A stretch of DNA of 64,000 nucleotides, taken from the NCBI RefSeq assembly GCF_007859935.1, contig NZ_SJPO01000006.1, forward strand, positions 62,001 to 126,000, given 5' to 3'. The translations under genes and the position numbers were made by a program. Under the pieces are notes generated by a model. That model ran no database searches and was not told the origin of the DNA. It saw only the letters and a list, made by a program, of their open reading frames with translations. This DNA comes from Posidoniimonas polymericola. Lineage in GTDB: Bacteria; Planctomycetota; Planctomycetia; Pirellulales; Lacipirellulaceae. Positions 34,288-44,233 of the stretch are shown one piece after another; within the stretch, counting starts at the first letter, position 1; each line of letters begins with the position of its first letter.

Positions 34288-34893
34288 ATGACGCGACTGA
34301 TCCTGGCGAGCGGCTCGCCCCGCCGCAGCCAACTGCTGAGCGACGCGGGGTACCGGTTTGAGGTGATCCCGCCGCACGACTCGGCCGAGGCCGACGCGCC
34401 CCGGCTGCCCGACCCCACCAGCTTGGTGTGTGACCTCGCACGACGCAAGGCCGAGGATGTCGTGAAGCGGTTGGCCGGCGAGCCACAGCCGTCCTGGGTG
34501 CTGGCCGCCGACACCATCGCCGAGTGCGGCGGGCAGGTGCTCGGCAAGCCGGACGACGCGGCCGACGCCCGGCGGATCCTCGAGGCGCTGAGCGGCACCC
34601 GGCACAGCGTGCTGACCGGGGTCTGCCTGTGGCGGAGCGACCAGCCGGCGCCGGCCGAGTGTTGGCACGCCGAGTCGCAGCTCGAGATGGACCGACTCGG
34701 CGACCGGTGGCTCGAGGACTACCTGGCTAGCGGGGCGTGGGAGGGCAAAGCCGGCGCGTTCGGCTACCAGGACGGGCTGGTCTTCGTGCGGATCGTCGCC
34801 GGGAGCGAGTCGAACGTGGTGGGGCTGCCGCTGGACGAGGTGCGGGCCATGTTCCAGCGGGTCGGTTGGAACGGACTGCGGGACGAGTCATAA
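34288..34893 (+). CDS. maf: Maf-family nucleoside triphosphate pyrophosphatase
   Basis: A 201-residue protein of the usual Maf length. It has the N-terminal phosphate-binding motif LILASGSPRRSQLL, the LAADTIAECGGQVLGKP segment that holds the catalytic Asp, and the GKAGAFGYQDG stretch near the C-terminus. Maf proteins hydrolyse non-canonical or excess nucleoside triphosphates to monophosphates and are linked to septum control. A GGAAGCGAG sequence precedes the ATG. Confidence 0.93.
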   Translation: MTRLILASGSPRRSQLLSDAGYRFEVIPPHDSAEADAPRLPDPTSLVCDLARRKAEDVVKRLAGEPQPSWVLAADTIAECGGQVLGKPDDAADARRILEALSGTRHSVLTGVCLWRSDQPAPAECWHAESQLEMDRLGDRWLEDYLASGAWEGKAGAFGYQDGLVFVRIVAGSESNVVGLPLDEVRAMFQRVGWNGLRDES

Positions 34894-34938
34894 TAGCAGC
34901 GGCACTTATCACCGCCCTTTTGACCGCCCTGGACTACT

Positions 34939-36210
34939 ATGCCCCGCTTCACGATGATGCCCCGCTTCATGATCTCCGCGGTTTTCGCAATTATCGCCGG
35001 CTGCCTGACCAGCGCCTGCCTGGCCGAGGACGCCCCGACTCCGGGCCTCACCCAAAAGCAGCCCGCCGCGGGCCCGTATGTCAAAACCGACCGCGGGTAC
35101 ATGGTGCCCTACGAGGTGAAGGTCCCCGGCTCGGGTGCGACGTTCAAGATGACGCCGATCGCCGGCGGGGTGGTTTCTGTGGGACCTCGCACCGCCAGCG
35201 CCGACGAGGACGACGACCCGCAGTCGCCGTCGCGCCAGGTGCGGCTCGAGCCGTACTGGATCGGCACGCACGAGGTCACCTGGGCCGACTACCGGCCGTA
35301 CATGGAGCTCAACACGACCTTTGGCGAAATCGCGTTCCTGCGGGGGCAGTTGTACGACGGCAGCCCGAAGCTCGAGCAGGCCCTCGCCGACCGACCCGCG
35401 TTGCAGCAAGCAGTCGACGCGATGCCTCAGGGGGTCGACTGCATCACGGCCCCAACGGCGCTCTACGACCCGAGCACGACTTACTACTCTGGCGAAGAAC
35501 CCGAGCTGCCCGCGGTGACGATGACCGTCTACGCCGCGCAGCAGTACACCAAATGGCTGAGCGTGCTGACCGGCGGCGCCTACCGGCTGCCGTGCGAGGC
35601 CGAGTGGGAGCACGCCGCCCGAGCAGACGCCAGCGGCGACGCGCCGCGGCAGCCGCTCGATCCGATCGCCTGGTACGACGACAACAGCGACTACGAGGCC
35701 CAGCCGGTCGGGCTCAAGGAGCCAAACGCCAACGGCCTCTACGACACCCTCGGCAATGCCGCCGAATGGGTGCTGGATGTCCCGTCCACCGAGGCGCCGG
35801 CAGCGGGCGACCCAATGCCGTGGAGCGAGTCGGTCGGCCAACCGCAGCAGGTCGACCCGCGGATCGCCAAGGGGGGCTACTACGAGAGCGAAGCGGCAGA
35901 ACTGACGTTCACGTCTCGGCTGCTGTCGGCCGATGAAGACTGGAAAGCCTCGGACCCGAACGTCCCGCTCAGCCCGTGGTGGTTCGCCGACGATCCGGCG
36001 ATGGGGGTGGGGTTCCGGGTGGTCCGGCAGTTGGAGCCGATGACCGACGAGCAGAAGCAGATCGCGTGGGAGGCGTCCTCCCCCGACCTCCAAAACGGTG
36101 TTAAGCAGCGTGTTCAGGGGGGGCGTGGCAAGATGCAGGTCATCACCCCCGATCTGCCCAAGGTGGTCGAGCAGCTCAACGAGCCCGAGATCCGGAAGCT
36201 GATGGAGTAG
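34939..36210 (+). CDS. Exported formylglycine-generating-enzyme-like (SUMF1) domain protein
   Basis: A 423-residue protein with an export signal (hydrophobic core MISAVFAIIAGCLTSAC, possibly a lipoprotein because of the Cys). The FGE-sulfatase domain (about 70-375) is recognisable from PYWIGTHEVTWADYRPYM, GGAYRLPCEAEWEHAARA, NANGLYDTLGNAAEWVLD and GVGFRVVRQLE. In this family only some members activate sulfatases; many are binding proteins that have lost the two catalytic Cys. I could not confirm those Cys here. No sulfatase gene is in the window. It follows maf by 45 bases. Confidence 0.85.
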   Translation: MPRFTMMPRFMISAVFAIIAGCLTSACLAEDAPTPGLTQKQPAAGPYVKTDRGYMVPYEVKVPGSGATFKMTPIAGGVVSVGPRTASADEDDDPQSPSRQVRLEPYWIGTHEVTWADYRPYMELNTTFGEIAFLRGQLYDGSPKLEQALADRPALQQAVDAMPQGVDCITAPTALYDPSTTYYSGEEPELPAVTMTVYAAQQYTKWLSVLTGGAYRLPCEAEWEHAARADASGDAPRQPLDPIAWYDDNSDYEAQPVGLKEPNANGLYDTLGNAAEWVLDVPSTEAPAAGDPMPWSESVGQPQQVDPRIAKGGYYESEAAELTFTSRLLSADEDWKASDPNVPLSPWWFADDPAMGVGFRVVRQLEPMTDEQKQIAWEASSPDLQNGVKQRVQGGRGKMQVITPDLPKVVEQLNEPEIRKLME

Positions 36211-36355
36211 GGCGGCGCCAATCGCCCGCCTGCCGACCACACGCCCGTGGATGGCGCGGAGCCGATTGAAATTAGGGTTTCGCGAGGCGATTGGTTATAT
36301 TTGTCCGGTTCGGCACGACGCCGTATTTCCGTAGCCAGGCAGCGGACAGCAGCAC

Positions 36356-37366
36356 TTGAGATTCAGACTAGGCCTCATCGGACTCGGCCCTTCTTGGGCG
36401 ACACGGCACCGCCCGGCGCTGCACGCCCTGTCTTCGCGATTTCAGGTGCGCGCGGTCTGCGACCCGGTCGCCCACCGGGCCGAGCAGATCGCCAGCGAGC
36501 TGGGCGCCCGCCCGATGGAGGGCTTCCGGGCGTTGGCCGCCTGCGAGGACGTCGACGCGGTGATGCTGCTGTCGGCCCGCTGGTTCGGGGCGTTGCCGAT
36601 CTTTGCGGCCTGCGACTACGGCAAGGCGGTGTACTGCGGGGCCTCGGTGAACCTCGAGGCCCAGCAGGCAGCGGCGCTCCGAGACCGGGTGCGGGCGGCG
36701 GGCATCGCCTTCATGGCCGAGTTCCCCAAGCGTCTCGCCCCCGCAACGACGCGCCTGCAAGAGCTGATGGCGACCCGCCTCGGCCGCCCGCGGCTGATCT
36801 TCTGCAACGAGCGTTACGCCTCGCGTGGCGACGACGGCGACGGCCCCGCCAACATGCGTCGCCTGGTCGAGATGGTCGACTGGTGCTGCTACGTCGCGGG
36901 CCGCGAGGTCCGCTGCGTGACCGGCGCCGCCCATGACGTGACGGCCGCCCCGGCGCCCGAGAACGAGGTCTGCGGCGACTACTCGCTGATGACGCTCGAC
37001 TTCCACCCGGGGCCAGAAGACTCGTGCGGGGTCATGGCGCAGATCGCCTGCGGCAGCTACGTCCCCAACAACTGGTCGGACGCGGCGTCGTTCCGCCGGC
37101 CGGCCGAGCTGCAGGTGGTGTGCGAACGCGGCATCGCGTTCCTCGACCTGCCGAACCGGCTGGTCTGGTTCGACGACGCCGGCCAGCACACCGAGGCGCT
37201 CGACGCCGAGCGCCCCGTCGGCGAGCAGCTGCTGATGCAGTTCCATCGGGCGGTGTCGAGCCTGGTGCTGAAGAGCTCGGGACTCGAGGACGCCTACCGC
37301 GCGGCGGCGCTGGTCATCGCGGGCCAGACCAGCCACCGCGAGGGCAGGCGGATCGAGATCACCTGA
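36356..37366 (+). CDS. Gfo/Idh/MocA-family oxidoreductase
   Basis: A 336-residue protein with an N-terminal Rossmann fold (RLGLIGLGPSWATRHRPAL, VRAVCDPVAHRAEQ, KAVYCGASVNLEAQQA) and a C-terminal Gfo/Idh/MocA alpha/beta domain. The second Gly of the usual GxGxxG is followed by Pro-Ser rather than a small residue. The lysine of the EKP motif that is common in the family is not seen; the equivalent segment reads YCGASVN, so it may not be a dehydrogenase. The gene begins with TTG at 36356, which fits the start of the Rossmann fold exactly, and no ATG is available upstream. The substrate is unknown. Confidence 0.8.
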   Translation: MRFRLGLIGLGPSWATRHRPALHALSSRFQVRAVCDPVAHRAEQIASELGARPMEGFRALAACEDVDAVMLLSARWFGALPIFAACDYGKAVYCGASVNLEAQQAAALRDRVRAAGIAFMAEFPKRLAPATTRLQELMATRLGRPRLIFCNERYASRGDDGDGPANMRRLVEMVDWCCYVAGREVRCVTGAAHDVTAAPAPENEVCGDYSLMTLDFHPGPEDSCGVMAQIACGSYVPNNWSDAASFRRPAELQVVCERGIAFLDLPNRLVWFDDAGQHTEALDAERPVGEQLLMQFHRAVSSLVLKSSGLEDAYRAAALVIAGQTSHREGRRIEIT

Positions 37367-37541
37367 CTCTCCGGAGGGGCATGCTTGCAACGCAGGTCGG
37401 CCCCGGTTCGCGATCCCGCCCTTGCGGGCGAATCTGCCGGCGATACTGCCGCTGGGCATCGTTGACAGCCCGATCACGCCAGACATAGACTACCGCCAGC
37501 AGATAACAGGCCCAGAAACCGCAGGTGAGACAGCCCTCCCA

Positions 37542-39590
37542 ATGTCCACGTCCGCTCTAGACACTGTCACGACCGCCATCAACACCATCCGGACGCTGTC
37601 GATGGACGGCGTTCAGGCCGCCAACAGTGGCCACCCCGGCACGCCGATGGCGCTGGCGCCGGTCGCGTACCAGATCTGGGCGCAGGAGATGGACTACGAC
37701 CCGGGCGCCCCGCTGTGGCCGAACCGCGACCGCTACATCCTGTCGTGCGGCCACGCGTCGATGCTGCTGTACTCGATGATCCACGTGTCGGGCATCAAGA
37801 AGGCCAAGGCGTGCGGCAAGGTCCTCGACGAGCCGGCCCTGACGGTCGACGACCTGAAGAACTTCCGGCAGTACGGCAGCCTCACCCCGGGGCACCCCGA
37901 GCACGGCCACACGACCGGCGTCGAGACCACCACCGGCCCGCTCGGCCAGGGCTGCGCGAACAGCGTCGGCATGGCGATCGGTCAGAACTGGCTGGCCGCC
38001 CGCTACAACAAGCCGGGCAAGGAGCTGTTCGATTTTGATGTCTATGTCCAGTGCAGCGACGGCGACCTGATGGAGGGCGTCGCGTGCGAGGCGGCCTCGC
38101 TCGCCGGGCACCTCAAGCTGTCGAACCTCTGCTGGGTGTACGACGACAACCACATCACCATCGAGGGCGACACCGACCTGGCGTTCAGCGAGGACGTCGC
38201 GACCCGCTTCGAGGGGCTCGGCTGGACCGTCTACCGCGTCGACGACGCCAACGACCTCAAGGCGCTCGGCCAGGCCTTCTCCAAGTTCAAGGCCAACCAA
38301 GCCGGCCCGACGCTGATTATCGTCCGCAGCGTCATCGGCTACGGCGCGCCCCACGCGGCCGGCACCTCGGGAGCCCACGGATCCCCGCTCGGCGACGAGG
38401 AGGTCAAGCTCACCAAGGAGGCCTACGGCTGGCCGGCGGACAAGAAGTTCTACGTCCCCGACGAGACGCTTGAGCACTTCGCCTCGACCATGGGCGAGCG
38501 GGGAGCCGCCGCCCGGACCTCTTGGGACAAGACCTACGAGGCCTACTCCGCCGCCCACCCGGAACTGGCCGCCGAGCTCGATAAGATCTGGGCCGGCGAG
38601 TTGCCGGCGGGCTGGGACAAGGACCTGCCCGTGTTCCCGGCCGACCCCAAGGGGACCGCGACCCGCGGCTCGGGCGGCAAGGCCCTCAACGGCGTGGCCA
38701 AGAACCTGCCCTGGATGCTGGGCGGCTCGGCCGACCTGGCGCCCAGCACCAAGACCCTGATCGACGGCGAGGGGAGCTTCGGCCCCACCAGCCACGCCGG
38801 CCGCAACCTGCACTTTGGCATCCGCGAGCACGCCATGGCCGCCGCCGGTAACGGCATGGCGTTGTTGGGACTGCGACCGTACGTGTCGACCTTTTTTGTG
38901 TTCAGCGATTACCTGCGTCCGGCGATGCGGCTCAGCGCCCTAATGAAGCTACCGGTCACGTACGTATTCACCCACGACTCGATCGGCGTTGGCGAAGACG
39001 GCCCGACTCACCAGCCGGTTGAGCAGCTGGCCGCGGCCCGCGCGATCCCCGGCCTGGTCGTCATGCGACCGGGCGACGCCAACGAGGCGAGCCGCACGTG
39101 GCATGTCGCCATCGCCGAGCAGCACCGCCCGGTGGCGATGGTGCTGACCCGCCAGAACATGCCGACCCTGTGCCGCGACAAGTACGCCGCCGTCGAGGGG
39201 GTCGACAAGGGCGCCTACGTGCTGGCCGACGCCGAGGGCGGCAATCCGGACGTCATCCTGATGGCCTCCGGCAGCGAGCTGAGCCTGGCTGTCGAGGCCT
39301 ACGAGCAGCTCACCGCCGACGGAGTCAAGGCCCGCGTCGTGAGCGTGCCGTCGTTCGAGCTGTTCGAGGACCAGGACGCTTCCTACCGCGAGAGCGTGCT
39401 GCCGCCAGCGGTCACCGCACGGGTGGCTTGCGAGGCGGGCGTTCGCCAGGGCTGGGACGCCTACCTCGGACTGACCGGGGCCTTCATCGGGATGGACAGC
39501 TTCGGCGACTCTGGCCCCTTCGAGGACGTGTACAAGGCCCGCGGCATCACTGCGGAAGCGATGGTTGCCGCCGCCAAGGCTCAGCTCTAG
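37542..39590 (+). CDS. tkt: Transketolase
   Basis: A 682-residue transketolase with all main parts. The N-terminal thiamine diphosphate-binding domain has ANSGHPGTPMALAPV, GPLGQGCANSVGMAIG and the DGDLMEG motif. The middle domain has GIREHAMAAAGNGMAL with the catalytic Glu and FVFSDYLRPAMRLSALM. The C-terminal regulatory domain ends the protein. It moves two-carbon units between sugar phosphates in the pentose phosphate pathway. The start at 37542 (MSTSALDT) was chosen because the family begins here; the frame extends 40 residues upstream without any likeness. Confidence 0.95.
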   Translation: MSTSALDTVTTAINTIRTLSMDGVQAANSGHPGTPMALAPVAYQIWAQEMDYDPGAPLWPNRDRYILSCGHASMLLYSMIHVSGIKKAKACGKVLDEPALTVDDLKNFRQYGSLTPGHPEHGHTTGVETTTGPLGQGCANSVGMAIGQNWLAARYNKPGKELFDFDVYVQCSDGDLMEGVACEAASLAGHLKLSNLCWVYDDNHITIEGDTDLAFSEDVATRFEGLGWTVYRVDDANDLKALGQAFSKFKANQAGPTLIIVRSVIGYGAPHAAGTSGAHGSPLGDEEVKLTKEAYGWPADKKFYVPDETLEHFASTMGERGAAARTSWDKTYEAYSAAHPELAAELDKIWAGELPAGWDKDLPVFPADPKGTATRGSGGKALNGVAKNLPWMLGGSADLAPSTKTLIDGEGSFGPTSHAGRNLHFGIREHAMAAAGNGMALLGLRPYVSTFFVFSDYLRPAMRLSALMKLPVTYVFTHDSIGVGEDGPTHQPVEQLAAARAIPGLVVMRPGDANEASRTWHVAIAEQHRPVAMVLTRQNMPTLCRDKYAAVEGVDKGAYVLADAEGGNPDVILMASGSELSLAVEAYEQLTADGVKARVVSVPSFELFEDQDASYRESVLPPAVTARVACEAGVRQGWDAYLGLTGAFIGMDSFGDSGPFEDVYKARGITAEAMVAAAKAQL

Positions 39591-39608
39591 CCGCCACGCG
39601 GGGCCCCG

Positions 39609-40115
39609 ATGGACTACAGCGACCTAGTGCTGCCGGAGTTCCTCCGCGAAACCGCGTCGACGCGACGCGTCCTCGAGCGCGCGCCGGCAGACAAGTGGGA
39701 CTGGAGCCCGCACCCCAAGAGCCGCACGATCGGCTGGAACGCCAACCACCTGGCCGAGATTGTCGGCTGGGTGGAGGGGACCCTGACGCAGACCGAGTGG
39801 GAGATCAACCCAGTCGGCGGCGAGCCGTACCAGTCGCCAAACCATCCGACACCAGCGGCGGTGCTGGCGGAGTTCGACGCGAATGTCGAGTCTGCTAGGG
39901 CCGCGATCGAGCGGGTGTCGGACGACGAGATGCAGGTCACCTGGCGGCTGCTCAACCAGGGCCAGGCGTGGATAGAGGAACCCCGCGCCAACGTCGTGCG
40001 GACGTTTATCCTCAACCACCTGATCCACCACCGTGCTATACTGACGGTCTACTTGCGGCTTAACGACATCCCCGTGCCCGGCCTTTACGGCCCGTCTGCC
40101 GACGAGCCGGGCTAA
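39609..40115 (+). CDS. DinB-superfamily protein
   Basis: A 168-residue four-helix-bundle protein of the DinB/YfiT type. The three metal ligands are probably in NANHLAEIVGWV (His) and NHLIHHRAILTVYLR (two His), which matches the usual spacing. The ending IPVPGLYGPSADE is typical for the group. Such proteins bind zinc or nickel and may act as thiol S-transferases. It follows transketolase by 18 bases and probably shares its transcript. Confidence 0.88.
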   Translation: MDYSDLVLPEFLRETASTRRVLERAPADKWDWSPHPKSRTIGWNANHLAEIVGWVEGTLTQTEWEINPVGGEPYQSPNHPTPAAVLAEFDANVESARAAIERVSDDEMQVTWRLLNQGQAWIEEPRANVVRTFILNHLIHHRAILTVYLRLNDIPVPGLYGPSADEPG

Positions 40116-40135
40116 CCGCCCACTCGGTCGCCGTC

Positions 40136-41818
40136 ATGCTCAGTCCGCGCCGCGTTGCCCTGGTGCTGGCCACCAGTTGTTTGCTCTCCCTCGACGGGTT
40201 CACCGCGGCGCGGTCCCCCATTCCGGGCGACTGGATCGCAGCACTCACGGTCCGAGACCCGCTCGCGGTCGCGCCCAAGGGGCAGAGGCTGGCGGGCCAG
40301 CTCGGCGCGCCCTGGATCGACCCGGCGTTCCTAGAACTGATCAAATCGCCCGAGTTCCAACTCGCCGGTAAGAACATCGCGGTCGGGCTCGCGGCGCCGT
40401 CCGGTGACGTTGCCCGGATGTACCCGTTCTTTGCGGTTCCGACCACGCCAGCGACGCTGGCGGCGGCGTTCGGCGGCGACCTCACCGGTCAGATCGCGAT
40501 CTTCTCGATCAACGGCGTCGACTTCGCCGCGCGGGAGCGTCGGGGCGCGACGCTGGTCGTCCCGCTCGCCGAGCAGGCGATCCTCCTCGACCAGGCCGAC
40601 GACGACGCGATTACTGATTCTCCGTCCCCCGACCACGACCTGACCGTCCGGCTGTCGGAGCGCGGGCTCGACCTGCTGCGGGGACGCGTCGAGCAGCAGT
40701 CGATCGCCCGCGACGCCCACCGGAGGTTCGCCCTCACCCGCCTCGCCTGGCCCCCGTCGGCGGCCTGGGTGGACGCCGCGATTGGCGGCAACCTGCCGCT
40801 GGCCGACCGCGTCGCCGAGTTGTTCAAGGCGGGGACGTTCGGCCTCACGCTGCAGGATGACGGCGGCGTCGCCGCGGAAATTACCGCCGCCCTGCGACAG
40901 CCGCACGCCGGTCCACCGCCAGCGGCGGCGGACCCCAAACCACCGATCGCGTTGGCCGCGCCCCGCGAACCGATCGCTACGCTAAGCGGAGATGCGACCG
41001 ATGGGTCGCTCAGGCCGCTGGTCGGCCTGACGCTCGCCTACGCCCGCGGCCGCCCGGACGAGATCGAGGCCTCGACCTACCCGGAGAAGGAGTATGCCGA
41101 GGTCGAGGAGCACGCCCTGGCAGCGGTCGACATGGTCACCGGGGTCGATGCGACCCTGCTTGCCCGCAGCGAAGCCGACCCTTTCTACTCGAACCGGCTG
41201 ATCGGGCTGCAGACTACCGATTCGGCCGAGTTCGCCGCCCACCTCGAAGCGGCGACCGACGCCTGGAACCGGCTGGTGGCCGCGTCCGACGCCCGGGTGC
41301 GGCTGTCGATCGAGGTCAGCCGGGAGGGTCGGCCCGACCAGCCCATGGAAACCCGGTTCACGACTGATCTTGGCGCGGCGATCGAGTCGCCGCCCTCGGC
41401 GGCGACCCGGGAGATCATGCAGAAGTACTACGGTAAGTCGGGCCTGCACGTCACGAAGCTGGTACGCCTGGATGGGAACCGAGTGCTGCTGGCCGATGTC
41501 GCCGACGAAGACCTCGCCAAGGTCGTCGAGCAGGTCGTCGAGCAGGCCGACGAGTCGAGCCCTCTTGTCGAGCAGACACTCGGCGGCAGCGTCCGCTTGG
41601 ACCGCTACGCCAACTGGCAGAACGCGATTCTCAACCACTACATGGCCGACGCCATCGGCTACTCGCCTCCGGCCAACCTCGACGAGGCGCCGCTCTCATT
41701 CGAGGTGGGGCAGGGGAACGGGTCCTGGCGCCTGAAGCTGGCGGCGCCGGAGTCGACCCTCGCGAGACTGGCCGCGCTGTTCACGAAGCGGGCCGACCGC
41801 CGTTCCGAAGAGCAGTAA
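40136..41818 (+). CDS. Unrecognised exported protein
   Basis: A 560-residue protein with a signal peptide (core VALVLATSCLLSL, cleavage near GFTAARS). I do not recognise a family. The sequence is a regular mixture of alpha and beta, rich in Ala and Asp, without Cys pairs or an enzyme motif; a repeated theme of the type ADEDLAKVVEQVVEQADES is seen near 450-480. It follows the dinB-like gene by 20 bases in the same direction. Its stop is 15 bases from the stop of the convergent kinase gene. Confidence 0.65.
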   Translation: MLSPRRVALVLATSCLLSLDGFTAARSPIPGDWIAALTVRDPLAVAPKGQRLAGQLGAPWIDPAFLELIKSPEFQLAGKNIAVGLAAPSGDVARMYPFFAVPTTPATLAAAFGGDLTGQIAIFSINGVDFAARERRGATLVVPLAEQAILLDQADDDAITDSPSPDHDLTVRLSERGLDLLRGRVEQQSIARDAHRRFALTRLAWPPSAAWVDAAIGGNLPLADRVAELFKAGTFGLTLQDDGGVAAEITAALRQPHAGPPPAAADPKPPIALAAPREPIATLSGDATDGSLRPLVGLTLAYARGRPDEIEASTYPEKEYAEVEEHALAAVDMVTGVDATLLARSEADPFYSNRLIGLQTTDSAEFAAHLEAATDAWNRLVAASDARVRLSIEVSREGRPDQPMETRFTTDLGAAIESPPSAATREIMQKYYGKSGLHVTKLVRLDGNRVLLADVADEDLAKVVEQVVEQADESSPLVEQTLGGSVRLDRYANWQNAILNHYMADAIGYSPPANLDEAPLSFEVGQGNGSWRLKLAAPESTLARLAALFTKRADRRSEEQ

Positions 41819-41833
41819 GCCGACGACCGGCGC

Positions 41834-44233
41834 CTACTCTTCAGGGGCGGCCCAGCCGCCGCCCCACTGCTCTCGAAGATCTTCTAGCAGCTGCTCCCAA
41901 TCCGCGGCCGGGCGGCTCTCTGGGTACGGCTGAGGAGGAACCGGCCCGGAGCTCTGCCAGGCGATCTTGAAGTTGCCGTCGTCTTGGATCTCGCCCAGGT
42001 AGGAGTTGCGGAAGGCGTAGTGGCTTTCGGGGTCGATATGGATCTCGCCGCTCGGCGCCTGGTACCGCTGCTTCGTGTAGGAATCGGTGATCGCCGGCGG
42101 CTCGAGGCTGCCGCACGCCTCAACCGCCTGCGCCCACATCATCACGCTGATGTAGGACGTTTCCATCGGTGCGCTGATTGCTCGCTGCTTGCCGTACCGC
42201 GAGTGGAAGGCGGCCACAAAAGCGTCGTTGGCGGGGGAACCAATCGTCTGGAAGTAGGTGCTGACCGAGTAGTCCCCCACCATCAGGCGGACACTAGTAT
42301 TGCGGACCTCCTGCTCACCCATGCCGGTGGTGAACTGTGTCGCGCTCACGCCCGCCGAACGCAGCGACCGGACAAACGCGGTCTGGGTGTCGCCGCTGAC
42401 CGTGTTGATGATCGCGTCGGGGCTGGCTGCCTCGATCTTCTGCACCACCCCGCCGACGCTCGACGACCCGAGCGGCAGGTACTCCTCTCCGACGATCTCT
42501 GCGCCAAGCGACGCGAGGTAATCCTTGAGGATTTCGTTCGCCAAGCGGGGGTAGACGTAGTCGGAACCCACCAAGAAGAACCGACGCTTGCCGCCGAACG
42601 CGTACGACCAGCGCGCGCACGGGATGAGCGTCTGACTCGGGTCGCCCCCTAGGTAGACCACGTTGGGGCTGGTCTCTAGGCCCTCGTGGTTGGTGGGGTA
42701 CACGAGCAGGTGGTTCTTTGCCTCGACAACCGCCTTGACCGCCTTGCGGCTGTCTGACGTGCAGCAGCCGAAGATGGTCACGACCTGGTCGTCGTCGATG
42801 AGCCGCGCCGCCTGCGTTGCAAACGTCACGCCGAGGGATCCGCCGTCGGCGATCACCGGTTCGACCCGGCGGCCCAGCACGCCGCCGCGGCGGTTGATCT
42901 CGTCGAGCGCCAGCAGGCAAGCGTCGACGCTCATCTCCTCGGTGCGCGCCATCGTGCCGGTCAGCGAATGCAGGATGCCTACCCGAATCGGTTCCTGCTC
43001 CGTGGCAGCCGCAGCAGCAGCGGCCGAGGACTCGCTACCTCGCGCCGCGTCTAGTGGGTCGATCCCCCGGCCCTTCCCGTACAACGACCAGCCAGCGACC
43101 GCCAGCAACACCAGGGCCGCGGCCGCGGCCCCCAGCGAGGCCCGACTCGCCGGGCGCCCCGCTGGCTCGGGCACGGGGCCCTGCTTGAGACGGCAAAGGT
43201 CGTCCATCAGCTCGGTGACGGTTTGGTAGCGTTCGCTGATCGACTTGGCCATCGCCTTGCGGATGATCATCGCGGGCGCGGCCGGAAACTCGCGGTCGTA
43301 GCTGCGCGGGTCGGGCGGCTCGGCCGAGCAGTGCGCGTTGATCAGGCTGACCAGGTTCTTGCGGTCGGCGTAGGGCATTCTGCCGACCAGAAGCGTGTAG
43401 TAGGTGGCGCCGAGGGCGTAGATATCGGTGCGGGCGTCGATCTCTGCGCCCTGGCACTGCTCAGGGCTCATGTAGTTGGGCGTGCCGATGATCTGCCCGT
43501 CTAGCGTGAGCCGCTGGGCATTGGCGTCCTCGAGCTTGGCGATCCCGAAGTCGGTCACCTTGACGGTCCCATCGCTCCTTATGAGCAGGTTTGCCGGCTT
43601 GAGGTCGCGGTGGACCAGGCCCGCGGCGTGAGCGGCGGCCACCCCGTGGCAAGCCTGCAGCAGCAGGTCGGTCGCGCGCTCGACGCCCAGAGCGCCGGTG
43701 AGCTGAACCAGGTCCTCGGCGCTGCCGTCTTCGGCGTATTCCATCACGAGGTAGCGGAGGTCTTCTTCCTCGCCGACGTCGTACAGGGTGACGACGTTGG
43801 GGTGGTTGATCGCCCCGGCTGCGCGGGCTTCGGCGAGGAACCGTTGGCACATGGCATCGTCTTCCGCCAGCTCCGCGTGCAGCACCTTGATGGCGACCCG
43901 CCGTCCGATGGTGGTGTCCTGCGCCTCGAGCACGGTGCCCATCCCCCCCGACTCGAGGACGCGGGTCACCTGGTACTTGCCGATCTTGCGCCCTTCCCAC
44001 GCAACCTGGCCCGCCGTAGGGGGTGCCGGCCGCCCGACGGCGAACAGCGCGGTGTCCGAGAGGCCGCCGACAAGGGTCTCGCTCTCGTTGAACTTGAACA
44101 GCTCGCGGGCCTCGGCAAGCAACGCCGTGTCGCCACCGAGCGCGTCGAGAAGATAGGCCTCACGCTCGGACGGCGAGAGCTTGCAGGCGTCGAAGAACAC
44201 CTCTTTTAGCCGGCGGTACTCGCTGGGGGTCAC
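41834..44233 (-). CDS. Receptor-like Ser/Thr kinase fused to a UrtA-like urea/amide-binding domain
   Basis: A 799-residue fusion. Residues 1-60 are a helical module (SEYRRLKEVFFDACKLSPSER). The Hanks-type kinase domain runs from about 85 to 345: SGGMGTVLEA glycine loop, K116 (RRVAIKVL), D210 (HRDLKPAN), D228 (TDFG), then a PNYMSPEQ segment. One membrane helix lies at about 363-383 (GAAAAALVLLAVAGWSLY). From about 415 to the end there is a complete type I periplasmic binding domain of the UrtA/AmiC group: RVGILHSLTGTMAR, NRRGGVLGRRVEPVIADGG, VGSDYVYPRLANEILKDYL, GEEYLPLGSSS. Urea or a short amide is thus the expected signal (inference). The start is GTG at 44233, in a four-base GTGA overlap with the sigma-factor stop. 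The frame is open upstream to 44287 inside that gene. Confidence 0.9.
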   Translation of the reverse strand: MTPSEYRRLKEVFFDACKLSPSEREAYLLDALGGDTALLAEARELFKFNESETLVGGLSDTALFAVGRPAPPTAGQVAWEGRKIGKYQVTRVLESGGMGTVLEAQDTTIGRRVAIKVLHAELAEDDAMCQRFLAEARAAGAINHPNVVTLYDVGEEEDLRYLVMEYAEDGSAEDLVQLTGALGVERATDLLLQACHGVAAAHAAGLVHRDLKPANLLIRSDGTVKVTDFGIAKLEDANAQRLTLDGQIIGTPNYMSPEQCQGAEIDARTDIYALGATYYTLLVGRMPYADRKNLVSLINAHCSAEPPDPRSYDREFPAAPAMIIRKAMAKSISERYQTVTELMDDLCRLKQGPVPEPAGRPASRASLGAAAAALVLLAVAGWSLYGKGRGIDPLDAARGSESSAAAAAAATEQEPIRVGILHSLTGTMARTEEMSVDACLLALDEINRRGGVLGRRVEPVIADGGSLGVTFATQAARLIDDDQVVTIFGCCTSDSRKAVKAVVEAKNHLLVYPTNHEGLETSPNVVYLGGDPSQTLIPCARWSYAFGGKRRFFLVGSDYVYPRLANEILKDYLASLGAEIVGEEYLPLGSSSVGGVVQKIEAASPDAIINTVSGDTQTAFVRSLRSAGVSATQFTTGMGEQEVRNTSVRLMVGDYSVSTYFQTIGSPANDAFVAAFHSRYGKQRAISAPMETSYISVMMWAQAVEACGSLEPPAITDSYTKQRYQAPSGEIHIDPESHYAFRNSYLGEIQDDGNFKIAWQSSGPVPPQPYPESRPAADWEQLLEDLREQWGGGWAAPEE

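Noticed and set aside
37557..38831. Minus-strand 424-residue frame
   Set aside because: Antisense to transketolase, which is certain.
41834..44233. Kinase-UrtA fusion as an artefact of a frameshift joining two genes
   Set aside because: The frame is continuous, a membrane helix lies exactly between the two domains and codon use does not change, so the fusion is accepted as real.
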